Below are positions 34,769 through 41,609 of a stretch of DNA of 64,000 nucleotides, in pieces; within the stretch, counting starts at the first letter, position 1, and each line of letters opens with the position of its first letter. A program made the translations under genes and the position numbers. The stretch comes from Acidobacteriota bacterium (GTDB lineage Bacteria; Acidobacteriota; Vicinamibacteria; Vicinamibacterales; UBA8438): contig WTFV01000121.1 of assembly GCA_011523845.1 (NCBI GenBank), positions 1 to 64,000 of the forward strand. The letters are read 5' to 3'. The notes beneath the pieces are model-generated. The model worked only from the letters and a program-made list of their open reading frames with translations. It had not been told where the DNA came from and made no database searches.

Positions 34769-35242
34769 ATGCACATGAAGACACCGTGGCACAGCCGGCT
34801 GTCGCGTCGCGAGCGACAGATCATGGACATCCTCTTCAGGCACGGCCGCGCCCCGGCCAGCGTCGTCCGGGAGGAGCTTCCCGGCGATCCGAGCTCGTCG
34901 ACGGTCCGGACGCAACTGCGCATCCTGGAGAAGAAGGGGCACGTGCGCCACGAGGAGGAGGGGTTGCGGTACGTGTACCGCCCTGTGACGCCTCGCAGGA
35001 CCGCGCGCCGGTCGGCGTTGCGGCATCTGGTCGAGACGTTCTTCGACGGCTCCGCCGAGCAGGCGGTGGCCGCGCTGCTCGGCGGAGAGGCGAGGCATCT
35101 GACCGAGCCGGAGCTCGACCGGATCGCCCGGATCGTTTCGGACGCGATAGCGGCGCAACGCAGCGCCGCTCGATCCGCGGACGCGCCGCGCGGCGACAGC
35201 CCGGACGGCAACGACACGAGCGGCGAGCGGGAGGAACGGTGA
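34769..35242 (+). CDS. BlaI/MecI/CopY-family repressor
   Basis: In this 157-residue winged-helix repressor the helix-turn-helix runs through LSRRERQIMDILFRHGRAPA and STVRTQLRILEKKGHVRHEE. A C-terminal dimerisation helix region (RHLVETFFDGSAEQAVAALL) follows, with a charged tail. In BlaI-type systems the repressor leaves DNA after proteolysis triggered by the membrane metalloprotease encoded next. The stop overlaps the GTG of that gene (GTGA). ATG 34775 is an alternative start. Confidence 0.92.
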   Translation: MHMKTPWHSRLSRRERQIMDILFRHGRAPASVVREELPGDPSSSTVRTQLRILEKKGHVRHEEEGLRYVYRPVTPRRTARRSALRHLVETFFDGSAEQAVAALLGGEARHLTEPELDRIARIVSDAIAAQRSAARSADAPRGDSPDGNDTSGEREER

Positions 35243-37194
35243 CGAGCCTGCTCGCCGCGTTGACCGTCAAGGTGTCGGCGATCCTGCTCCTGGCGCTGGC
35301 CGGCGCCTTCTGCCTGCGCACGCGGTCGGCGGCCGCGAGACACTGGGTGCTGGCCGCCGGCGTCGTGTCGGCGTGCGCGGCGCCCGCCCTCCACGTCCTG
35401 CCGGTTCCGCCGGTGGTGCGGCTGGCGCCGTTCGGGACGCTCGCCTGGAGCGCAGGCCCCGTCTTCGACATGCTCGGGCTGCGTCCCTACGCCCTGTTCA
35501 CCGCGGATGCCGATGTGGCCGGACCCGCCGTTGCGTCGGAGTCGGCAGCCTTCCGAGCCGGCCGGTCCGGACGCACGGCGGCGGCCGTGGCGAGGGACCG
35601 CGTCGTCGGCCGGCTGGTCGTGACGATCTGGCTGGCGGGGGCGGTCGCCGGCGCCGGCGTGCTGCTGGTCGGATTGGCGAGACTCCGCCGGCTCCGCGCG
35701 GCGTCGAGCCGCGTGACCGACGGGCCGTGGCATCGCCTGTGCGCCGACCTCGCGCGGTCGTGCGGCCTGAGACACGGCGTCGGCCTGCTGTTCGGTCCGC
35801 GTCCGGGGCTGGTGGCCACGTGGGGCTGGCGGCGGCCGGTGGTCATGCTGCCGGCGTCGGCGGCCGGGTGGCCGGCGGAACGCATGCGCGTCGTGCTGCT
35901 GCACGAGCTCGCCCACGCGCGCCGCGGCGACTGGCTGCTGCAGATGGCGGCCGAAGCGTTGCGCTGTGTCTGGTGGTTCAACCCGCTGGCGTGGGTGGTC
36001 CGTGCCCGGCTGCGCCGCGAGAGCGAGCACGCGGCCGACGACCTCGTGCTGGCCCGCGGCGTCCCGGCCACCACGTGCGCGACGCATCTCGTCGAACTTG
36101 CGAGAGAGGCTCGGAAACACCGGCGGACGTGGTTGCCGGCGCCGGCGATGGCGCGTCCGTCACACCTGGAACGGAGGCTGTCCGCCATGCTGAATGCCCG
36201 AACGAACCGGCGTCCGATGACGCGCCTCGCCCGCCTGTGGAGCCTGGGCCTGATGGTGCTGGTCTCCATCCTCGTCGCCGGCCTGCAGGTCGGCGCGCAG
36301 ACGGCCCGAATCAACGGCCGGGTCGTCGACTCGGCCGGCAACGGCGTCCGCAACCCCCGCGTCGACTTCACCATCCGCGAAGCCTTGCAGCCAGCGGGTG
36401 CGATGCGCTATGCGTTCGTCGATCAGGCCGGGAACGTCGTCAGGAATCCGAATCCCGACATCGCGCGCATTCACGCGAGCAGGAGCGCATCGGCGCACCT
36501 GGTGGCTCACGACGACGGCAGCTTCGAGATCTTCGACCTGGCGCCGGGCGAGTACATTCTCGCCGTCATGGAGCCGGGCTTCGAGCCGCTGTTTCGGCAG
36601 TTCTCGCTGGAACCGGGAGAGCAGCGCCAAGAAGAGCTGGTGCTCACCCGGACGCCGGCGAGTCGCTTGCCGGAGACCGGGGCGCAGTCGACGACGACCG
36701 GAAGGGCGCCGGCTGCCACCGGCCGGCTTGCAGAAACGACCGGCCGCGCGGTCGAGCAGGAAACCCCGGCGGAGCCGTCGAGCGAGCGCATCGCGGAGCT
36801 GGTGGAGCGGGCCGCCGCCCTCCAGGAACAGTTGCAGAGCGTGCTCGACGAGCTGCAGGCCGTGCTCGACGATCCCGACCGGCCCTCCGGCCGCCCCGAC
36901 GAGCCTATCCGGATCGGTGACGGAGTCTCGCCGCCCACCAAGATCCACGATGTCCCGCCGGTCTATCCCCCCGCGGCCCGGGAAGCCGGCGTTCAGGGCC
37001 TCGTGGTCCTGGAAGCGACCATCCACCCGACGGGCGAGGTGGGCAACATAGAGGTATTGCGGTCCGTGCCGGAGCTCGAAGAGGCGGCGATCGCCGCGGT
37101 CGAGCAGTGGAGGTACGAGCCCACGCTGGTCGACGGCGCGCCCGTCTCCGTCCTGATGACGGTGACCATCAACTTCCTGCTGCCGGCGCCCTGA
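35239..37194 (+). CDS. BlaR1-type M56 metalloprotease fused to TonB C-terminal domain
   Basis: This 651-residue protein has four membrane helices in residues 1-330. The M56 peptidase has HELAH at 222-226 and the third ligand region ESEHAADDLVL. After a helix near 335-355 comes a carboxypeptidase-regulatory-like domain (INGRVVDSAGNGVRNP), a coiled coil (LVERAAALQEQLQSVLDELQ) and a TonB C-terminal domain (VYPPAAREAGVQG, VEQWRYEPTLVDG). It probably senses an envelope signal and inactivates the upstream repressor, with the TonB part reaching the outer membrane. GTG 35239 is set by the overlap with blaI. Confidence 0.9.
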   Translation: MTSLLAALTVKVSAILLLALAGAFCLRTRSAAARHWVLAAGVVSACAAPALHVLPVPPVVRLAPFGTLAWSAGPVFDMLGLRPYALFTADADVAGPAVASESAAFRAGRSGRTAAAVARDRVVGRLVVTIWLAGAVAGAGVLLVGLARLRRLRAASSRVTDGPWHRLCADLARSCGLRHGVGLLFGPRPGLVATWGWRRPVVMLPASAAGWPAERMRVVLLHELAHARRGDWLLQMAAEALRCVWWFNPLAWVVRARLRRESEHAADDLVLARGVPATTCATHLVELAREARKHRRTWLPAPAMARPSHLERRLSAMLNARTNRRPMTRLARLWSLGLMVLVSILVAGLQVGAQTARINGRVVDSAGNGVRNPRVDFTIREALQPAGAMRYAFVDQAGNVVRNPNPDIARIHASRSASAHLVAHDDGSFEIFDLAPGEYILAVMEPGFEPLFRQFSLEPGEQRQEELVLTRTPASRLPETGAQSTTTGRAPAATGRLAETTGRAVEQETPAEPSSERIAELVERAAALQEQLQSVLDELQAVLDDPDRPSGRPDEPIRIGDGVSPPTKIHDVPPVYPPAAREAGVQGLVVLEATIHPTGEVGNIEVLRSVPELEEAAIAAVEQWRYEPTLVDGAPVSVLMTVTINFLLPAP

Positions 37195-37431
37195 GAGAAC
37201 CGTGGGACGACGGGCCGGACCTCGACCGGCGGCGGTAGAGGTTTCTGCCCGCGTCCCCACCGGTGCGAGGGCCGTGGTCGGGTTGACGCGTGGGCGGCGT
37301 AGAGTTGGGAGTCTGCGCCGCAGGACGGTGCAGACTCCTGGTCAGGCCCGGTTGGGCGGCAAAGCGGAGCCGCAGGCGACGAATGCGGGTTGCGGCCGAC
37401 GGCTCACGCACGCCGACGTTGAAGTCAAACC

Positions 37432-37593
37432 ATGAAAATTGGATATTCGTCGTCCAGTTTTCGTGATAGAAGCCACGCCGACAGCTATCGCTGGCGGGGC
37501 GATCTCATCCGCTTGTTCCTCGAGCACGACGTGCCGCAGCTCGGCATCGCCGTTCCGAGTGCGGTTCTCGAACGCCACCCCAAGATCTCCTGA
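37432..37593 (+). CDS. small hypothetical ORF
   Basis: This is an open frame of 53 codons with ATG and TGA, predicted MKIGYSSSSFRD then WRGDLIRLFLEHDVPQLGIA. It ends five bases before the padR promoter. It does not resemble a known family and may be a gene remnant. The rest of 37195-37431 shows nothing I can support. Confidence 0.3.
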   Translation: MKIGYSSSSFRDRSHADSYRWRGDLIRLFLEHDVPQLGIAVPSAVLERHPKIS

Positions 37594-37597
37594 TACC

Positions 37598-37629
37598 TTG
37601 ACCTTCTACATGTGATCCTGTACATGTAG
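37598..37629 (+). promoter_or_regulatory. PadR operator overlapping the padR promoter
   Basis: A perfect inverted repeat CTACATGT-N8-ACATGTAG at 37606-37629 contains the ATGT-N8-ACAT core known for PadR operators. It overlaps a likely promoter: TTGACC at 37598-37603, a 17-base spacer and TACATG at 37621-37626. A PadR dimer bound here would block polymerase, so the padR-ADOP operon is probably autorepressed. AGGCAGAGG (37631-37639) is the ribosome site. Confidence 0.75.
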
Positions 37630-37646
37630 AAGGCAGAGGTATCTGG

Positions 37647-37994
37647 ATGACCACACCCAGGACGGAATTGCCGCAAGGCACCCTCGACCTGCTGGTGCTG
37701 CAGGTCGCGGCCACCGGCCCGATTCACGGCTACGGCATCGCCCAGCGCATCAAGCAGATCTCGCGCGACGTGCTCCAGGTGCCGCAGGGCTCGCTCTATC
37801 CGGCGCTCCACCGGCTGGAGCGGCGCGGACTGCTGGCCGCGGAGTGGAAGCCGTCCGACACCGGCCGCGACGCGAAGTTCTATCGCCTGACGCCGAAGGG
37901 CCGCGCGCAGTTGCAGGCCGAGACCGAGAGCTGGGCCCGAATGGCCGAGGCGGTGGGCCTGATCCTGGAAACCGCGGGCGGAGGCGCGCAGTGA
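37647..37994 (+). CDS. PadR-family transcriptional regulator
   Basis: This 115-residue PadR repressor has ELPQGTLDLLVLQVAATGPIH-type start residues, GIAQRIKQISRDVLQVPQG, then LYPALHRLERRGLL and FYRLTPKGRAQLQ. It is closely related to the copy at 5697. Its stop overlaps the GTG of the first ADOP permease (GTGA). It is preceded by a perfect PadR-type operator, so it probably controls the whole four-gene permease operon to 47078, with an unknown inducer. Confidence 0.94.
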   Translation: MTTPRTELPQGTLDLLVLQVAATGPIHGYGIAQRIKQISRDVLQVPQGSLYPALHRLERRGLLAAEWKPSDTGRDAKFYRLTPKGRAQLQAETESWARMAEAVGLILETAGGGAQ

Positions 37995-40612
37995 GCCGGT
38001 GGAAAGCGTTGCAGCGGCGGCTGCACCGCGACCGGGAAGAGTATGAACTCGACGCCGAGCTGCGCGACCACGTCGAGCGGCAGGTGGCCGACTACGTCCG
38101 GACCGGCATGTCCGCCCGGGAGGCGCGCCGGCGGGCGCGGCTGGAGTTCGGCGGCCTCGACCAGGTCAAGGAGCTGTGCCGCGACGCCCGGGGCGCGCGG
38201 TGGATCGAGGACATCTCGCGCGACCTGCGCCACGCCTTCCGTCGTCTGGCCCGCGACCGATCCCTCGTGACCCTGGCCATCACCACCCTGGGCCTGGGCA
38301 TCGGCCTCAACGTGACGGTCTTCGCGATGGTCCACGCGATCTTCGTTCGTGGCCTGCCCTACGACGATCCCGGCCGTATCGTCAACGTCTGGTCGAGCAG
38401 CGACCGGAGCAGCCGGTACCAACGCGTATCGCTACCGGACTTCGAGGACTACCGGCGCGGTGCGACCACGCTGGCCGGCCTGGCCGCGTTCACGGTCGAC
38501 GACCGCATGAGCCTGAGTGACGCCGAGCACGCGCCGGCGCCGCTGAACGGCTCGCTCGTCACCGCGAACACGTTCCGCCTGCTGGGCCAGCCGGTCCTGC
38601 TGGGCCGCGATTTCCTGCCCGCGGACGGCCGGCGCGGAGCCGAGAGAACGGTCATCCTCGGCCACCGCGTGTGGCGGGACCGGTATGCGGCGGACCCGAA
38701 CGTCGTCGGAAGGGTCGTGCGCGTCGACGGTGAGCCGTCGACGGTCATCGGCGTGATGCCCGACGGGGTCCGGTTTCCGTTCCGCGCGGAGCTCTGGCGG
38801 GGGCTGCAACCGACCGAGACGCTCGAGCGCCGCGATGCCCGACGGCTGGCGACGGTCGGCCGCCTGCGTCCGGACGTGGATCTCGAGGAGGCGCAGGCCG
38901 AGCTGAGCGCCATAGCCGGGCGGCTCCGGTTGGCGCATCCGGAGACGAACGAGAGCACCGGTGCCGGCGTGCAGACGTTCAACGACTGGGCCACCGGCAG
39001 TGAGGTCAGATTGATCTACCTGGCGCTGATGGGCGCGGTGGCGTTCGTCCTGCTCATCGCCTGCGCCAACGTCGCCAACCTCCTGATTGCGCGCTCGGCA
39101 CAGCGGGCGCACGAGGTGGCCATCCGGCTCGCGCAGGGCGCCACGCGCTGGCAGATCGTCCGGCAGTTGTCGATTGAAAGCCTTCTCCTGGGAAGCGCTG
39201 GGAGCATCGCGGGGCTTGGCGTGGCGGCGGGGGGCGTGCGGCTGGCCGCATACCTAACCCGGGACCTGGGAATCCCGCCCTGGATGGCATTCACGATCGA
39301 GACCCCGATCATCACGTTCCTCGCCGGCCTGTGCATCCTGACGACACTGCTGTTCGGTCTCGCGCCGCTGCTGCACCTGGCGGGGGCGCCGGTCGGCAGG
39401 CTCCTGCAGGAGGGCGGCCGCGCGGGAACCCACGGCATCCGGGCCCGCCGCCTGAGCGCCGCGATGATCGTCGTCGAGGCGGCGCTCGCGCTCGTTCTGC
39501 TGGGCGGGACGGGGTTGATGCTGCGGAGCCTCGACAAGATGTATCGCATCGACCTGGGCTTCGATCCCGAACGCGTTCTGCAGGGTGAAATCGCACTGCC
39601 CTCCCGGCAGTACGCGGACCCGGAAGAACAGATCCGGTTCGCCACGCAACTCCAGCGCGACTTGAACGCCTCGCCCGGCGTCCGCGCGGCCAGCGTCGTG
39701 AGGACCCGGGCGACCACGATGATCGAGGTGGACGGCCGGCCGGCGCCGGAGGAGCTGCCGGCCGCCGTGTTCGTGATGAGCGTCGGCTCCCGCTACTTCG
39801 AGGTGCTCGGCGCGCGGGTTCTGCGCGGGCGGGCGCTGACGGACGACGATGGGCATGCCGGGGCGGAGGCGGCCGTCGTGAACGAGAGATTCGCGGCGCT
39901 GTTCTTCGGCGCCGAGGATGCCCTCGGCCGGCGGATCCGGATCCGGGCCCGGGACGACTCGATGGGCCCTTGGCTGACCATCGTCGGCATCGGGTCGAAC
40001 GTGCGCGTCGGGGACGTTCGGAGTCGCGATTGGACTCCGGTCGTACATCTGCCGTACCGCATGGACGCCGGCCCCTCGCTCGGTCTCCACATCCTGACCG
40101 AGGGCGCCCCCCACTCGTTCGTGCCGCAATTGAGAGCCGTCGTGCGCGCGCTCGACCGCGACCTGCCGGTGCACCACGCGCGGCCGATGGCGGCCATGCT
40201 CGCGGAGGGGCGCTGGTGGTACCTCGTGCTGAGCGGCACGCTCGGCGTGTTCGCCCTGTTCGCCGTCGTCCTCGCCGCGGTGGGCATCTACGCCGTCGCG
40301 GCCTGTGCCGTGGCGCAGCGAACGCGGGAGATCGGGATTCGCATCGCGCTCGGCGCGCAGGCGCATCGGATAGTCCGGACCGCGCTCGGCCGCGTGCTCG
40401 CGTACGTCGGCATCGGGCTGCTCCTCGGACTGGCGGGCGCCATGGCCGTCGGCCGGGTGATAGAGAGCCTGCTGATACAGGTCCCGCCCATCGATCCGCC
40501 GACCCTGGTGCTCGTGCCGCTGCTGTTCGCCGCGCTGGTCGCAGTGGCGTGCGCGGGGCCGGTGCGCCGGGCCGTCTCGCTCGATCCGTCCGATGTGCTC
40601 CGTTTCGAGTAG
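37991..40612 (+). CDS. ADOP-family permease 1 of 3
   Basis: This 873-residue permease has the N-terminal YELDAELRDHVERQVADYV and ARRRARLEFGGLDQVKELCR domain, a first helix near residues 85-110, two MacB-type periplasmic cores and two FtsX blocks (LIACANVANLLIARSAQ; VGIYAVAACAVAQRTREIG). It ends SDVLRFE. GTG 37991 overlaps the padR stop. There is no ATPase partner gene. Being the first permease of three in a row, it may be part of a multi-subunit complex or one of a set of separate exporters. Confidence 0.93.
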   Translation: MSRWKALQRRLHRDREEYELDAELRDHVERQVADYVRTGMSAREARRRARLEFGGLDQVKELCRDARGARWIEDISRDLRHAFRRLARDRSLVTLAITTLGLGIGLNVTVFAMVHAIFVRGLPYDDPGRIVNVWSSSDRSSRYQRVSLPDFEDYRRGATTLAGLAAFTVDDRMSLSDAEHAPAPLNGSLVTANTFRLLGQPVLLGRDFLPADGRRGAERTVILGHRVWRDRYAADPNVVGRVVRVDGEPSTVIGVMPDGVRFPFRAELWRGLQPTETLERRDARRLATVGRLRPDVDLEEAQAELSAIAGRLRLAHPETNESTGAGVQTFNDWATGSEVRLIYLALMGAVAFVLLIACANVANLLIARSAQRAHEVAIRLAQGATRWQIVRQLSIESLLLGSAGSIAGLGVAAGGVRLAAYLTRDLGIPPWMAFTIETPIITFLAGLCILTTLLFGLAPLLHLAGAPVGRLLQEGGRAGTHGIRARRLSAAMIVVEAALALVLLGGTGLMLRSLDKMYRIDLGFDPERVLQGEIALPSRQYADPEEQIRFATQLQRDLNASPGVRAASVVRTRATTMIEVDGRPAPEELPAAVFVMSVGSRYFEVLGARVLRGRALTDDDGHAGAEAAVVNERFAALFFGAEDALGRRIRIRARDDSMGPWLTIVGIGSNVRVGDVRSRDWTPVVHLPYRMDAGPSLGLHILTEGAPHSFVPQLRAVVRALDRDLPVHHARPMAAMLAEGRWWYLVLSGTLGVFALFAVVLAAVGIYAVAACAVAQRTREIGIRIALGAQAHRIVRTALGRVLAYVGIGLLLGLAGAMAVGRVIESLLIQVPPIDPPTLVLVPLLFAALVAVACAGPVRRAVSLDPSDVLRFE

Positions 40613-40682
40613 TACGCAGCCTGCGCTGTCGCACGACGGCGCACAACGTTCGGCCCGCCACCGCGCGGGCGGGGAGTCGCAC

Positions 40683-41609
40683 ATGCACGTCCGGTCCCGT
40701 GGGAGTTCTTCGCTCCATCCCGTAACGTCCAGATCCCGCCGCGGATTGCTGCCGACGCTGGCCCCGCTCTGTGTCGGCGCGGCCATCGTCGTCGGGGCGG
40801 TCAACGCCCAGGAAGACGAGACCGAGGTGCGCGCGATCGTCGTCGAGGCGATCGAAGGTATGAACGAAGAGTTGCAGGCGGTTGCCGGGCGCTATCGGGC
40901 GTTGGTGACGAGCGAGGACCGGGAGTTCGACGGGGACGGCGCCATCACCGAAGAGTCCAGGGTGGAAGGGGAAATGGTCCCTGTCGACGGCGCCAGCTTC
41001 CGGCGGCGGCTCGCGATAGACGGGCAGCCCTTGACGGAGGAACAGCAGGCTCGCGAGGCCGAGCGCGAGGCCGCGTTCCGAGAGCGGCTCCGCCGACTCC
41101 GAGCAGGGGAAATCGAGCCCCGGCGGAACGAGAATGCGATCGAGTTCAACGAAGAGCTCGTCTCGCGCTACGACCTGACGCTCGAAGACGATGAAGTGCT
41201 GCGGCGCCGGCCGAGCTACCGCATCGCGTTCGCGCCGCGCGACGGCGACCTGCCGGTACGAAAGCCGATGGACCGCGCCCTCAACAAGGCCCGCGGCCGG
41301 ATCTGGATCGATCGGGAGACGCGCGAAGTGGCCCGCATCGAGTTCGAGTTGATCGAACGCGTGCGCCTGTGGTGGGGGTTGGTGGGCACGATCCACCAAT
41401 TCCGCGGCTCGATGGATCGGGGACCGGTGCTGGACGGCATCTGGGCGAACCTGCAGGAAGAGAACTACGGCGATATCCGCTTCTTCTTCAGCCGTTCGCG
41501 ACAGGCATCCCTGCGGCGATGGCGCGACTACGAGTGGACGGAGAGACAACCGGCGCAGAATGCATCGGCCGCCGGGGATCCCGGCGCCGCAGGCGGAGGC
41601 GCGCGGTGA
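40683..41609 (+). CDS. exported protein of unknown function in the ADOP operon
   Basis: The protein has 308 residues with a long n-region and a signal helix (LAPLCVGAAIVVGAVNA). The mature part is highly charged, with a helical segment (EEQQAREAEREAAFRERLR). Beta-rich stretches follow (GRIWIDRETREVARIEFELI, WANLQEENYGDIRFFFSRSR), which may form a LolA-like half-barrel; that is a guess from pattern. Its stop overlaps the GTG of the next permease (GTGA), so expression is coupled. It may be a periplasmic or lipoprotein partner of the permeases. Confidence 0.7.
   Translation: MHVRSRGSSSLHPVTSRSRRGLLPTLAPLCVGAAIVVGAVNAQEDETEVRAIVVEAIEGMNEELQAVAGRYRALVTSEDREFDGDGAITEESRVEGEMVPVDGASFRRRLAIDGQPLTEEQQAREAEREAAFRERLRRLRAGEIEPRRNENAIEFNEELVSRYDLTLEDDEVLRRRPSYRIAFAPRDGDLPVRKPMDRALNKARGRIWIDRETREVARIEFELIERVRLWWGLVGTIHQFRGSMDRGPVLDGIWANLQEENYGDIRFFFSRSRQASLRRWRDYEWTERQPAQNASAAGDPGAAGGGAR

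Noticed and set aside
39312..41549. 745-codon minus-strand frame across two genes of the ADOP operon
   Set aside because: It crosses the boundary of two well-supported plus-strand genes and has arginine- and proline-rich filler without motifs.
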